Assembly: GCA_028823235.1 (NCBI GenBank)
Contig: JAPKBW010000009.1
Location: forward strand, 62,001 to 126,000
Origin: Longimicrobiales bacterium
Lineage (GTDB): Bacteria; Gemmatimonadota; Gemmatimonadetes; Longimicrobiales; Gaopeijiaceae
Length of the DNA stretch: 64,000 nucleotides
Reading direction: 5' to 3'
This document shows positions 37,319-46,855 of the stretch, piece after piece. Below the pieces are notes generated by a model. That model was not told where the DNA came from. It worked only from the letters and a program-made list of their open reading frames with translations, and made no database searches. The first letter of the stretch is position 1. Every line of letters begins with the position of its first letter. A program made the translations under genes and the position numbers.

Positions 37319-39135
37319 CAGCCTTGCTCCTCAATGATGTCCTTGAGGTCCTGACGCATGTCTGGGATGTCGCGACGCTCGATCTCCATCGATCCATCAG
37401 GTGCCTGACGGACGATATGGTTGAACGTGCCCCACGCCGGATCCTTGTCGAGGTGATCGAGCCTCGAGTGGGCACCCCGGCTCTCCTTTCGCTCCCGAGC
37501 CGCCAATGCGATGGCTTCGGAAACCGTGAGGAGATGCTTCATGTCGAGGGCCGTGTGCCACCCGGGATTGAACCAACGGTTTCCACCTGCACCGACGTCG
37601 GTGAGCTGTGTGCCGATCTCGCGAATCTTGTCGACGGCCTCGGTCAGTCCTTCATCCACGCGGGCGATGCCGACTTTGTCCTGCATCAGGGACTGTAGTT
37701 CGTACTGAAGCTGGAAAGGTCCCCGCTCCGTCTTCTCACGCTCAATCGGCGCGAGCGCTTCAGTCGCCGCGGCTTCCACGTCGGCCTCGGCCACGGAGTA
37801 AGACCCATGCTCTTTGGCGAACTTCGCCGCGTGCTCCCCGGCTCGCTTCCCGAAGACGACCAAATCCGAAAGTGAGTTCCCACCTAGACGATTGGCACCG
37901 TGCAAGCCACCGGCGACCTCGCCAGCCGCAAACAGGCCCGGCACCGTGGTGGTCATCTGCGTATCAGGATCGACCGCGATTCCGCCCATCGCATAGTGGG
38001 TGGTCGGGCCTACTTCCATCGGCTCCTTCGTGATGTCGATGCCCGCCAGTTCTTTGAACTGATGGTACATGCTCGGAAGCTTCTTTTTGATATGGCCCTC
38101 GGAGTCCTTGATGTTCTCTTTGATCCACGCGATGTCGAGGAAGGCTCCCCCGTGTGGGCTCCCACGACCCTCCTGGACTTCCTTCACGATCTTCCGCGCC
38201 ACATGGTCTCTCGTGAGGAGCTCCGGGGGACGCCGGGCATCCCGATCGCCAGTCACATACCGCCAGCCCTCCTCAGCAGTCTCCGCGGTCTGACCATCGT
38301 AGAGCGGGGGGATATCGTCGAACATGAAGCGCTTGCCTTCACTATTCTTCAGAACGCCGCCTTCGCCCCGCACACCTTCCGTCACGAGAATGCCGCGAAC
38401 ACTGGGCGGCCACACCATGCCGGTCGGGTGGAACTGGATGAACTCCATGTCGACGAGTTCAGCGCCCGCGTGGTATCCGAGCGAGTGCCCGTCGCCTGTT
38501 CCTTCCCAACTGTTGCTTGTGACGAGGAAGGAGCGGCCAAGGCCACCCGTCGCAAGAATGACGGCCTTCGCCTTGTATACGCGGAAACGGCCCTGCTCGC
38601 GATCGTAGCCGAACGCGCCCACACACCGCTCACCATCCTTCAACAGGCTGGTGACCGTCACCTCCATATGGACATCGATGCCCTGATGGATGCCGTGGTC
38701 CTGAAGCGTCCGGATCATTTCGAGTCCGGTCCGATCTCCCACGTGCGCGAGACGCGGATAGGCATGTCCACCGAAATTGCGCTGCAAAATCTTGCCGTCA
38801 GGCGTTCTGTCGAAGAGCGCGCCCCACGACTCGAGCTCGCGCGCACGCTCCGGCGCCTCTTTCGCGTGGTGCTCGGCCATACGCCAACTGTTGAGGTACT
38901 GACCACCACGCATCGTGTCGGCGAAGTGAACATTCCAGCCGTCACGCTCGTCGACATTCGACATCGCGGCCGCCATGCCACCCTCGGCCATGACGGTGTG
39001 TGCCTTACCGAGAAGTGACTTGCAGATCAGACCGACGGAGACGCCTTCAGCCGCGGCTTCGATGGCGGCCCGCAATCCCGCGCCGCCTGCACCGATGACG
39101 ATGACGTCGTGCTCAAACTCCTGGTACCCGGCCAT
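37318..39135 (-). CDS. sdhA: Succinate dehydrogenase flavoprotein subunit
   Basis: SdhA binds FAD covalently and oxidises succinate. The start is the ATG at 39135, which overlaps the sdhC stop as TGATG; the open frame further upstream lies inside sdhC. The 605-residue protein has the FAD motif VIVIGAGGAGLRAAIEAA, the flavin-linkage region with KAHTVMAEGGMAAA (His of the covalent bond), HPTGM, RGEGG and the C-terminal HYAMGGI and GLHGANRLGGNSL. Confidence 0.96.
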   Translation of the reverse strand: MAGYQEFEHDVIVIGAGGAGLRAAIEAAAEGVSVGLICKSLLGKAHTVMAEGGMAAAMSNVDERDGWNVHFADTMRGGQYLNSWRMAEHHAKEAPERARELESWGALFDRTPDGKILQRNFGGHAYPRLAHVGDRTGLEMIRTLQDHGIHQGIDVHMEVTVTSLLKDGERCVGAFGYDREQGRFRVYKAKAVILATGGLGRSFLVTSNSWEGTGDGHSLGYHAGAELVDMEFIQFHPTGMVWPPSVRGILVTEGVRGEGGVLKNSEGKRFMFDDIPPLYDGQTAETAEEGWRYVTGDRDARRPPELLTRDHVARKIVKEVQEGRGSPHGGAFLDIAWIKENIKDSEGHIKKKLPSMYHQFKELAGIDITKEPMEVGPTTHYAMGGIAVDPDTQMTTTVPGLFAAGEVAGGLHGANRLGGNSLSDLVVFGKRAGEHAAKFAKEHGSYSVAEADVEAAATEALAPIEREKTERGPFQLQYELQSLMQDKVGIARVDEGLTEAVDKIREIGTQLTDVGAGGNRWFNPGWHTALDMKHLLTVSEAIALAARERKESRGAHSRLDHLDKDPAWGTFNHIVRQAPDGSMEIERRDIPDMRQDLKDIIEEQG

Positions 39136-39944
39136 CAGAAGAACCTCACATTGGTCCAGACGCCCATCGCACAGAGGCGCACATAGATATCGGTGAACGC
39201 CACCCAGAGCAGGCTCGTCCATGCCCATGCCATGTGTCGACCATTCAGACAGGTCACACACTCATAGACCATTTTTCGTACCGGCCGTCTCGAAAGGATG
39301 TCTATGCCGCCGCCGACAAGGTGACGGAGCGAGTGACATCCGAACGTATAGCCGGAGAGAAAGACCACGTTCAGCGTGACGACGATCGTCCCGACGCTGA
39401 GGCCGAACTCCTTGCCGCCCGCAGCCGTATGGAACCACATCGCGTTCCAGGCGTCGATGCCGAGGAAGACGAGGAGCGCCAGTGCAAAGGGCAATGCGTA
39501 CCGGTGAAGGTTCTGGATCAGGAGCGGCATTTTCCGCTCACCGATGTACCCCTTACCGGGCGTCCCGACGGAGCAGGATGGCGGCCCCGGCCAGTAGGCC
39601 TTGTAGTACGCTCCCCTGTAGTAGTAACAGGTGAGCCTGAAGCTCACCGGTGCCCACAGAATGAGGAATGCAGGAGAATACGGCATGAACGACGGCCACC
39701 ACGAGGGCGATCCCGGTCGCTGCATGAGCGCGTGCTCGGTGGGTCCCCAGATCTCCGGTGAGTAGAACGGAGAGAGGAGGTTCTCGAAGTGGTAGAATTC
39801 GCCCTGAAAGGCGGCCCACGTCGAATAGAGAATGAATCCACTGAAGACTGTGAATACAGCGAGTGGCTGGAGCCACCATGCATCCTGCCGCATGGTTTCG
39901 CCCCACGATCGCTTGACCGGCAGAGTCGTGACTTTGGACGGCAT
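39135..39944 (-). CDS. sdhC: Succinate dehydrogenase membrane anchor (cytochrome b-type)
   Basis: The start is the ATG at 39944 with AAAGGTGAG just upstream. The 269-residue protein has about five hydrophobic segments, including LAVFTVFSGFILYSTWAAF, FLILWAPVSFRLTCYYY, YALPFALALLVFLGIDAW and GTIVVTLNVVFLSGYTFG. Several membrane-adjacent histidines (LHRYALP, MWFHTAA, GCHSLRHLVGG, GRHMAWAW) could ligate haem b. It is one long anchor rather than the short SdhC/SdhD pair, as in actinobacterial-type enzymes. It is the first gene of sdhCAB. Confidence 0.88.
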   Translation of the reverse strand: MPSKVTTLPVKRSWGETMRQDAWWLQPLAVFTVFSGFILYSTWAAFQGEFYHFENLLSPFYSPEIWGPTEHALMQRPGSPSWWPSFMPYSPAFLILWAPVSFRLTCYYYRGAYYKAYWPGPPSCSVGTPGKGYIGERKMPLLIQNLHRYALPFALALLVFLGIDAWNAMWFHTAAGGKEFGLSVGTIVVTLNVVFLSGYTFGCHSLRHLVGGGIDILSRRPVRKMVYECVTCLNGRHMAWAWTSLLWVAFTDIYVRLCAMGVWTNVRFF

Positions 39945-40086
39945 GTACTCACCTTTGGGGGTGTGGTGCACCGTTGGAAGCTTCGCGTCTTTTTGAGGTA
40001 GCTACTGCGCGTCGGGGCGCAGCGCCGCCGTAATATCAACGCCTCTCGCGCCACTGCAACGGGTTGCCAAACCCGAAGATCGACAA

Positions 40087-40392
40087 ATGAGCAATGTGGT
40101 CCGACCCGAAGCCCACGCCGAGCTCGTTCCGCGGCTCGATTCCCTGCGTCCGGATAGTGTTCGGCAATGGAGCCGAATGAACGCGCATCAGCCTGTGTGT
40201 CACCTCAACGACTCCTCCAAGGCGATCCTCCTGGATCGACCGCTCGCCGAGATATCCCCTGACATGAAGCGGCTAATCAGGAGGGGTTACGCCTTCGCCA
40301 TCCCGAATCCCTGGCCAAAGGGCGTCGCCACCTTATCAAGAATGGCCGCGTCAGGTGGCACCGGATTCGGCGCTGAGGGGGGGGGGCGCAGG
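40087..40392 (+). pseudogene. DUF1569-like gene, truncated at a G10 tract
   Basis: The frame from 40087 encodes about 80 residues resembling the DinB-like DUF1569 family: LRPDSVRQWSRMNAHQPVCH, LNDSSKAILLDRP, then PNPWPKGVATLSRMAASGGT. Members are about 150 residues with a metal-binding four-helix bundle. After FGAEGGG the frame enters an arginine-rich nonsense region exactly at a run of ten Gs (40377-40386) and then runs into the antisense of the rhomboid gene. A length change in the G tract or a true deletion explains this. The assembly could also have the tract length wrong. Confidence 0.55.
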
Positions 40393-40439
40393 CGCAGAGC
40401 GCGATCAGGCAGCCGGCAAGGACATTCGCACAGGCAGAA

Positions 40440-41288
40440 TCAGTTCGTGCGGTGCTTCTTCGAAACGTCGTCGAGAAGCCTTAGCTCGTCTTTGGTGAGC
40501 GACGACATTCCTTCAGCGGAGATCTTGTCGAGCACGGCGTCGACCTTGTCGTAGAGAGCTCCGTCTTCACGGACGTTCGGCCGACTGTCAGAGGCTGCAT
40601 CTTCTGCCGCTGACTCGTCACCCGGCACGATCGCCAGCCGTCGATTCTTCTTCCTCGCGGCCTTCTTCAAGCCTTCGAGCGGCTTGCTGCTCCGCCAGTC
40701 CGCCTTCAGGTAGAGGTAGCCGGCCAGTAGACCACCCAAGTGCGCGAAATGAGCCACGTTGCTCCCACCCTGCGCGCTACCCGCGGCCCCCAACAGATTC
40801 AAAACGCCCATGAACGCCACGAGGTACTTCGCAAGAACCGGAAAAATGCCAAAGACATAGATAGGCGTATTCGGCCAGTTCATCGCGAACGCTAGCATGA
40901 CGCCGTACACAGCCGCGGAGGCTCCAATCAGAGCACTCGCCTGAAAGAAGAGGCTCAGGGCGACTCCACCCAACCCGCAGATCAGATAGAACTTCAGGAA
41001 CTCCCGCTCGCCCCACTTCGATTCGAGCGGGGGGCCAAAAAAGAAGAGGAAAAGCATGTTCCCGACGAGGTGCATCAGGTTGCCATGCAGGAACATGTAC
41101 GTGAGCGGGCCCCACGGCTTGAACACGATCTGGCTCGGCTGGAAGGCGAACCAGTTGAACATCACGTCCGGCAGGGCCAACTGGAACGCAAATATGACCG
41201 CGCTGGCAATCAGAAGCCGCTTCACCATCGGGGTAGGCTTGAGGCCCAGCCCAAAGGATTGGAAGCCGTGACCGCTCTGATAACTCAT
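40440..41288 (-). CDS. Rhomboid-family intramembrane serine protease
   Basis: The 282-residue membrane protein has six hydrophobic segments and the rhomboid motifs: FLHGNLMHLVGNMLFLFFFG, the catalytic Ser in LIGASAAVYGVM and the His in NVAHFAHLGGLLAGYLY. The cytoplasmic C-terminus is basic (KKAARKKNRR) and ends in a helical module (DKVDAVLDKISAEGMSSLTK) as in the DUF6576 tail found on many bacterial rhomboids. It is last in the run mutS to rhomboid, 106 bases after ddl. Confidence 0.92.
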   Translation of the reverse strand: MSYQSGHGFQSFGLGLKPTPMVKRLLIASAVIFAFQLALPDVMFNWFAFQPSQIVFKPWGPLTYMFLHGNLMHLVGNMLFLFFFGPPLESKWGEREFLKFYLICGLGGVALSLFFQASALIGASAAVYGVMLAFAMNWPNTPIYVFGIFPVLAKYLVAFMGVLNLLGAAGSAQGGSNVAHFAHLGGLLAGYLYLKADWRSSKPLEGLKKAARKKNRRLAIVPGDESAAEDAASDSRPNVREDGALYDKVDAVLDKISAEGMSSLTKDELRLLDDVSKKHRTN

Positions 41289-41394
41289 GAGGTCGTAACT
41301 CGCGTTCGTCCTGAGGCCATTGGGAGTGGGTTGAACACCCTGAAACGAGAGCAGGTTCCGGGAAGCCAGACCCTCTCCTCAACCGCAGCCACGG

Positions 41395-42414
41395 TCACGA
41401 AGAATGGCTTCCGGAACGCCTGTACGCGAGCCGCACCACCCGATCGCAGAGTTCGGGAAAGGTGATTCCTGCGGAGCGGGCCCCCTTGGGTACCAGGCTG
41501 TTCGCCGTCATCCCCGGAAGCGCGTTGGCTTCCAGACACCATGGACGGCCGCCTTCATCGACAATGAAATCGATACGCGAGTAGTCTCGCATGCGAAGAG
41601 CCCGGTGGACTTCGAGCGCGAGGCGACGGAGCTCGTCAGAGAGTTCGGCCGGGATATCGGCGGGAAAAATCTCTTCCGCCATGCCTGGTTGATATTTGCA
41701 CTCATAGTCAAAAATCTCGTGCTCAGGCACGATCTCACCCACCGGGAAAGTGTCGGGGCCGACAACCCCCACAGTGAATTCCCGTCCTGCGTGGTATCGC
41801 TCGAACAAGACGACGTCGTCCCACGTCGCACTCACTGCAATCGCCGCGGCGAGCTCGTCTCGATCGTGCGCGAGAAACAGTCTCAGTGATGATCCACCCG
41901 CCGCCGCCTTCACGATCACAGGGAGCCCAAGCGCCGCCTCGACTTCATCGACCTTATGCGATCCGACCATCCAATCGGGCGTCGGAATCCCGGCATCCCG
42001 CAGCAGGCGTTTGGTAACCTCCTTGTCCATCGCGAGTGAGCACCCGAGGCGATCACTGCCCGTATAGGTCACACCAGCGACGTCGAGGAGCGCCTGGATC
42101 GTCCCGTCTTCTCCACTACCCCCGTGAAGGGCCAAGAAAAATACATCGACATCAGCGAGGTCGGCATCGCGAGTGAGCGCGACGGTGTGACTCTCGTCGA
42201 GGGCTGCGAGTGCTCCAGGACTGGGAGGAGCCGCCGCCTTGACGCCCTCTTCGAGCAGCTGTCGTTCCCGGTCGGGGCCCAGTCGGCCGTGCACCGTATC
42301 GACCGCTACGACTTCATGACCTGCTTGGCGGAGCGCTGATGCGACCTGAACACCGGACGCCAGAGAGACGTCCCTTTCGTCGGACGTACCACCGAGAAGA
42401 ACGGCGACCTTCAC
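41395..42414 (-). CDS. ddl: D-alanine--D-alanine ligase
   Basis: Ddl makes the D-Ala-D-Ala dipeptide for peptidoglycan in the cytoplasm. The 339-residue ATP-grasp protein has MKVAVLLGGTSDERDVSLAS, LHGGSGEDGTIQALLD, YECKYQPGMAEEIFPADI with the Lys-Tyr pair of the active site, MRDYSRIDF and EANALPGMTANSLVPKGA. The glycine-rich ATP loop, usually VKPxxxGSSxG, reads VKAAAGGSSLRLF, which is unusual. The start overlaps the cbs stop as ATGA. Production of the D-Ala-D-Ala form rather than D-Ala-D-Lac is suggested by the Tyr. Confidence 0.93.
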   Translation of the reverse strand: MKVAVLLGGTSDERDVSLASGVQVASALRQAGHEVVAVDTVHGRLGPDRERQLLEEGVKAAAPPSPGALAALDESHTVALTRDADLADVDVFFLALHGGSGEDGTIQALLDVAGVTYTGSDRLGCSLAMDKEVTKRLLRDAGIPTPDWMVGSHKVDEVEAALGLPVIVKAAAGGSSLRLFLAHDRDELAAAIAVSATWDDVVLFERYHAGREFTVGVVGPDTFPVGEIVPEHEIFDYECKYQPGMAEEIFPADIPAELSDELRRLALEVHRALRMRDYSRIDFIVDEGGRPWCLEANALPGMTANSLVPKGARSAGITFPELCDRVVRLAYRRSGSHSS

Positions 42415-43796
42415 CCGGCCAGCGCCTGGACGACGTCGTATCGGGTGATAATGCCCACGAGTTCGCCGTCGTCGCGCACTAGGCAGGCCGCATTGTCACG
42501 GGCGAGAAGCGGACGGATCTCTTCCGCATCGACGTGGCCCTCCAGGACCGGAAAGGGCGCACCCATGACGGTCTCTGAAGTCTTGTCAAGCAGTTCCGGG
42601 TCTTCGATGATCTGCGCCATCAGACGTGACTCAGTGATCGACCCGATACACTCGCCGTCGCGCACGACCGGAAGCTGGCCGATGTCATGGGCGGTGATCG
42701 CAGAGAGGGCGATCCGGATCGGAGTCGTCGGCTCGACCGTTACGAGTCCGGACACTCGGCCGTCCTTGCCGGCGACGGCCTCAAGCAGCGATGAGCGGCG
42801 GGGACGCTCGAGAAACCCGTTCTCTCGCATCCATTCATCGTCGTATGTCTTGCTCAGATACCGCTCACCCCAATCGCAGATCAGAGTGACCACGAATGCG
42901 TCGGGATCGTCGAGTTCTTTGGCAAGCTCGACCGCAGTGTGCACCATGAGGCCGGCCGAGCCACCAGCAAACAGGCCCTCCTCTCGGGACACGCGGCGTG
43001 CCATCCTGAAGGCTTCCGCATCGCCGTGACTTCGAAATTCGTCCACGTAATCGAGGTCGAGACTCCCTGGAATTTTGTCGTTCCCAATACCCTCCACCTT
43101 ATACGGAGAGCCTTCGACCATTTCTCCAGTATTAAAGAAGGGTGCGATCATCGATCCCTCCGGGTCCACACCGACGATCCGTACCGAGTCGCTCTGCTCC
43201 TTCAGGTAGCGACCCACACCTGTAATGGTGCCACCGGTACCTGCAGACGCGACGAAATGGGTGACCTTCCCCTCGCTCTGCTCCCAGATCTCGAGGCCAG
43301 TCGTCGCGTAATGAGCGTCCGGATTAGCCTGGTTGTAGAACTGATTTGCCAGCACTGCACCCGGTGTTTCGGCCGTGATGCTTCGAGCCTGCTGCAGATA
43401 GTGGTCGGGATGATCCGGAGGTACGGCCGTGGGCGTGATTACGACCTCGGCGCCGAATGCACGAAGCAGCTTCACCTTCTCGCTGCTCATCTTGTCCGGC
43501 ATCGTGCAAATGCACTTGTAGCCCTTCAGGGAGGCCGCCATCGCGAGCGCGAGGCCAGTGTTGCCCCCGGTCGCCTCGACGACGGTCCCGCCCGGCTTCA
43601 AGGTGCCATCCGCCTCCGCGGCTTCGATCATCGCGAGTCCGATTCGGTCCTTGATCGAACCACCTGGACCCATGAATTCACACTTCACGTAGACCGGTGT
43701 GCGACACCCATCTGTTACCGCGTTGAGGCGCACCATCGGCGTCCATCCGATGAGATCGAGAACGCTGTCGTATGGGCGCGGGTGACGCTCAGCCAT
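42411..43796 (-). CDS. cbs: Cystathionine beta-synthase with CBS domain pair
   Basis: This PLP enzyme condenses serine (or O-acetylserine) with homocysteine in transsulfuration. The catalytic lysine is K49 in GGSIKDRIG, with the substrate/PLP blocks EATGGNTGLALA and SAGTGGTITGVGRY. After about residue 330 two CBS domains follow (VSGLVTVEPTTPIRIALSAI and APFPVLEGHVDAEEIRPLLA regions), giving 461 residues, the full-length form that is typically nucleotide- or SAM-responsive. It overlaps ddl and is 30 bases after the TonB-domain gene. A cysteine synthase cannot be wholly excluded, but those lack CBS domains. Confidence 0.93.
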   Translation of the reverse strand: MAERHPRPYDSVLDLIGWTPMVRLNAVTDGCRTPVYVKCEFMGPGGSIKDRIGLAMIEAAEADGTLKPGGTVVEATGGNTGLALAMAASLKGYKCICTMPDKMSSEKVKLLRAFGAEVVITPTAVPPDHPDHYLQQARSITAETPGAVLANQFYNQANPDAHYATTGLEIWEQSEGKVTHFVASAGTGGTITGVGRYLKEQSDSVRIVGVDPEGSMIAPFFNTGEMVEGSPYKVEGIGNDKIPGSLDLDYVDEFRSHGDAEAFRMARRVSREEGLFAGGSAGLMVHTAVELAKELDDPDAFVVTLICDWGERYLSKTYDDEWMRENGFLERPRRSSLLEAVAGKDGRVSGLVTVEPTTPIRIALSAITAHDIGQLPVVRDGECIGSITESRLMAQIIEDPELLDKTSETVMGAPFPVLEGHVDAEEIRPLLARDNAACLVRDDGELVGIITRYDVVQALAG

Positions 43797-43826
43797 GTTT
43801 TACAAATCCAGACGGTGAGTGGTTTG

Positions 43827-44240
43827 TCAGCTTTGGGGTGCGCCAAGGGTATCCGGTCGGGGGCGTTTCGAGAAACGTACCGGCACCTCGGCCCAAACTT
43901 GGATTCGATCGCCGTCTTCCTGCCGAGCTGGCGTGAAACGAAGATGGCGAGCCCCCTCCGTAGCGGCGGAGTCGAAGGCGGCGTGTCCTGAAGATTCGAC
44001 GACCTCGACGCTGTCGACGCCCCCCGTATCTCCGACGAGAACCCGGAGAACGGTCTCGCCTTCCATATCCTGATCCCACATATGAAGGGGATACTCAATG
44101 GGGATCTCGCCGAGGGGGCGGGGTTCCTGGATCTTACCGTCGGCGGCGCATCCACCCATAGCCACACAGCCCGCTACCCAGAGGCCTACCGAACGGCGGC
44201 TACCCCTGAGCCCTGTCGAATCGTCTGGAATTCGCTTCAA
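43827..44240 (-). CDS. TonB C-terminal domain lipoprotein
   Basis: The 137-residue protein has a basic N-terminus, a hydrophobic stretch and a likely lipobox (VAMGGC, C31). The remainder is a TonB C-terminal-like domain: YPLHMWDQDMEGETVLRVLV, GDTGGVDSVEVVESSGHAAF, DSAATEGARHLRFTPA and VWAEVPVRFS. It has no long proline-rich linker or inner-membrane anchor, so it is probably not a classical TonB that spans the periplasm. Its start overlaps the mutS stop as ATGA, so it is translated after mutS. Confidence 0.85.
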   Translation of the reverse strand: MKRIPDDSTGLRGSRRSVGLWVAGCVAMGGCAADGKIQEPRPLGEIPIEYPLHMWDQDMEGETVLRVLVGDTGGVDSVEVVESSGHAAFDSAATEGARHLRFTPARQEDGDRIQVWAEVPVRFSKRPRPDTLGAPQS

Positions 44241-46855
44241 TCGTCTTCCCCGAGCCGGGTCGCGTTGCCGAGTTCATACAGAAGGTCGAGAGCCTCTTTC
44301 GGACTCAGTTCATTCGGATCGATGGCCTTAAGTCGGGTCACCGTCGGATGCTCGACCTGAAACATAGAGAGCTGTTCCTGCGGCCCCTCCGAGTCTGGGC
44401 CATGCGCCCCATGTCGACCGAGTCCCTCCCCACCACTGGTATGTGTTCCCTCGAGCTCCGCGAGAAGTTCCCGGGCCCTCGATACGATCCCGTCGGGCAG
44501 ACCAGCGAGCCGCGCGACCTGAATTCCATATGATCGATCAGCGCCTCCGTCTGCGAGTCGCCTAAGAAATACGATCTCCTCACCTACCTCACGAACGGAA
44601 ACATTCATGTTTTTCACACCATCGAGCTGATCGCCCAGCTGGGTGAGCTCATGGTAGTGAGTCGCGAAGATCGTCTTCGCACCAATGTGTTCGTGAATGT
44701 GCTCGGTGACCGCCCAGGCGATCGACACCCCGTCGTAGGTCGACGTGCCTCGCCCGATTTCATCGAGCAGTACGAGGCTCCGATCAGTCGCGCCGTGGAC
44801 GATGGCCGCGGTCTCGCTCATCTCCACCATAAAGGTGGACTGCCCGCGGGCCAGATTGTCCGACGCACCCACGCGGGTGAAAATCCGATCTGACACCGGT
44901 AGTCGGGCCGCGTCGGCGGGGACGAAAGAACCCAGTTGGCCAAGCAGTTGGATAAGGCCGATCTGCCTCAAGACTGTGCTCTTGCCAGCCATGTTCGGGC
45001 CGGTGAGCACGACGATGTGCCCGTGATCATCGAGTACGATGTCGTTGGGAATGAATTCGTCGCGCGGCATCATGGTCTCGACGACAGGATGCCGACCCGC
45101 CCGAATCTCCAGGTCGAAGCCCGTATGGATCTCCGGGCGAACGTATTGATGGCGGACGGCTATGTGGGCGAAGGCGGACAGGACGTCGAGCGCCGCAATC
45201 CTGGCGCCGGAATCCTGCAGCCTCGGAACGGCTCCGGCGACCTGGGCTCGCACTCCGGCAAAAAGCTCGACCTCGAGCTGCCCGATACGATCTTCGGCCC
45301 CGAAGACCTTCTCCTCCCATTCCTTGAGTTCCGGAGTGAAGTAGCGCTCGCCGTTCGTGAGGGTCTGCTTCCGGACGAAGTCATCAGGCACCTTGTCGAG
45401 GTTGGCCTTGGTCACCTCGAGATAGTATCCGAACACTTTGTTGAAACCGACCTTCAGGGACGAGATGCCCGACCGCTCGCGCTCCCGAGTCTGAAGGCTC
45501 GCAATGAAGTCGCGTGCACCGTCCCGGACGGCACGGATCTCATCAAGCTCTTGCGACCAACCCGTCCGGATCACGCCCCCGTCGTGAAGTGCCGCCGGGG
45601 GATCATCGGCAACCGCCGATGCGAGCAATTCGAGCACGTCCTTCATGCAGTCGAGGTCGGTGCCGAGACTTTGGGTCAGGTCAGACGACGCGTTACCGGC
45701 CGCTTCAGCAACCGCAGGCAGGCTCTCAAGCGAGTTCCGAAGACTCCCGAGGTCACGGGGCCCGACCCTGAGCGTTCCAATCTTGCCGGCGAGTCGCTCC
45801 AGGTCACTCACGCCTTTTAGGGCTCTTCGCAGAGCATCTCGGAGTTCCGGCGAAGCGACGCACTCTGCCACGGCCTCCTGGCGCGTCCAGATTTCGTCGG
45901 CGACGACCAAGGGCTCCAGAATCCAGCGACGAAGGAGCCGGCCACCCATCGGGGTCACGGACCCGTCGAGAACGTCGAGAAGCGTTCCGCCTTCTTCACC
46001 GGAGCGAAGAGGCTCGATCAGTTCGAGATTTCTACGGGTCATCTCGTCGAGGAGCATCACCCGCCCTGGACGTCGGATTTGAACGGCCTTGAGGTGCGTC
46101 ACACCCGCCGGACGAATCTCAGCCAGGTACTGAATCAGGGCGCCACCGGCACGAATCAGTGCGTCGTCGTGCGACTGGAAGCCAAACCCATCCAGCGACT
46201 GAACCGAATAGGCCTTGAGCAACTCGGCAGCCGCAATATCCTCCTCGAACATCCAGTCGTCACGAACGGTGCGGGGCAACGTCGAAGGCGCGGCGAAGGC
46301 AACCTCGGGGCTCTCCGCGAGGGCTCGGGGCAGAAGGACCTCAGATGGTTCGAGGCGGCCAAGCTCCGCGCGAAGCTCACCTTCGGGGACACGCTGGACC
46401 GACAGCTCTCCGGTGGACACATCGAGTGTGGCCAGTCCGTGCGAGCCATCCGGGCTCCCCACAAGCGCTACCAGAAAATTGTTACGCCGTTCGGAGAGCA
46501 GATTGTCTGCGAGAACAGTCCCCGGCGTCACGGTTTCGGTCACCTCGCGTTTGACCAAGCCCTTGGCGAGTGCCGGGTCCTCCACCTGGTCACAGATCGC
46601 GACACGCCGTCCGAGCTTGACGAGCCGCGAGAGGTAGTCGTCGAGAGCCTTCGCGGGCACACCCGCGAGCGGGACCTTCGCCGCCGCACCGTTGTTCCGT
46701 GAGGTGAGGGTGAGACCCAGGAGCTTCGCTCCCTCCTCGGCATCACCATGGAATAGCTCGTAGAAGTCGCCCACCCGAAAGAAGAGGAGCGAGTCCCGAT
46801 GGCGCGACTTGGCGTCACGCCACTGCTGCATGAGCGGGGTATCAGAGGAGGCCAT
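44237..46855 (-). CDS. mutS: DNA mismatch repair protein MutS
   Basis: MutS recognises mismatches and signals with ATP. The mismatch-binding domain has LLFFRVGDFYELFHGDA near the N-terminus (the Phe-x-Glu wedge) and the C-terminal ATPase has TGPNMAGKSTVLRQ (Walker A), SLVLLDEIGRGTSTYDGVSI (Walker B) and FATHYHEL. The start is the ATG at 46855; a GTG at 46885 would add ten residues but has no clear ribosome site. At about 872 residues it is a full MutS1. It probably opens the operon that runs to the rhomboid gene. Confidence 0.97.
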   Translation of the reverse strand: MASSDTPLMQQWRDAKSRHRDSLLFFRVGDFYELFHGDAEEGAKLLGLTLTSRNNGAAAKVPLAGVPAKALDDYLSRLVKLGRRVAICDQVEDPALAKGLVKREVTETVTPGTVLADNLLSERRNNFLVALVGSPDGSHGLATLDVSTGELSVQRVPEGELRAELGRLEPSEVLLPRALAESPEVAFAAPSTLPRTVRDDWMFEEDIAAAELLKAYSVQSLDGFGFQSHDDALIRAGGALIQYLAEIRPAGVTHLKAVQIRRPGRVMLLDEMTRRNLELIEPLRSGEEGGTLLDVLDGSVTPMGGRLLRRWILEPLVVADEIWTRQEAVAECVASPELRDALRRALKGVSDLERLAGKIGTLRVGPRDLGSLRNSLESLPAVAEAAGNASSDLTQSLGTDLDCMKDVLELLASAVADDPPAALHDGGVIRTGWSQELDEIRAVRDGARDFIASLQTRERERSGISSLKVGFNKVFGYYLEVTKANLDKVPDDFVRKQTLTNGERYFTPELKEWEEKVFGAEDRIGQLEVELFAGVRAQVAGAVPRLQDSGARIAALDVLSAFAHIAVRHQYVRPEIHTGFDLEIRAGRHPVVETMMPRDEFIPNDIVLDDHGHIVVLTGPNMAGKSTVLRQIGLIQLLGQLGSFVPADAARLPVSDRIFTRVGASDNLARGQSTFMVEMSETAAIVHGATDRSLVLLDEIGRGTSTYDGVSIAWAVTEHIHEHIGAKTIFATHYHELTQLGDQLDGVKNMNVSVREVGEEIVFLRRLADGGADRSYGIQVARLAGLPDGIVSRARELLAELEGTHTSGGEGLGRHGAHGPDSEGPQEQLSMFQVEHPTVTRLKAIDPNELSPKEALDLLYELGNATRLGEDD

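Noticed and set aside
37900-39018. Plus-strand frame of 372 codons
   Set aside because: It is antisense to sdhA, whose FAD motifs are unmistakable.
42939-43991. Plus-strand frame of 350 codons
   Set aside because: It is antisense to the cystathionine beta-synthase gene.
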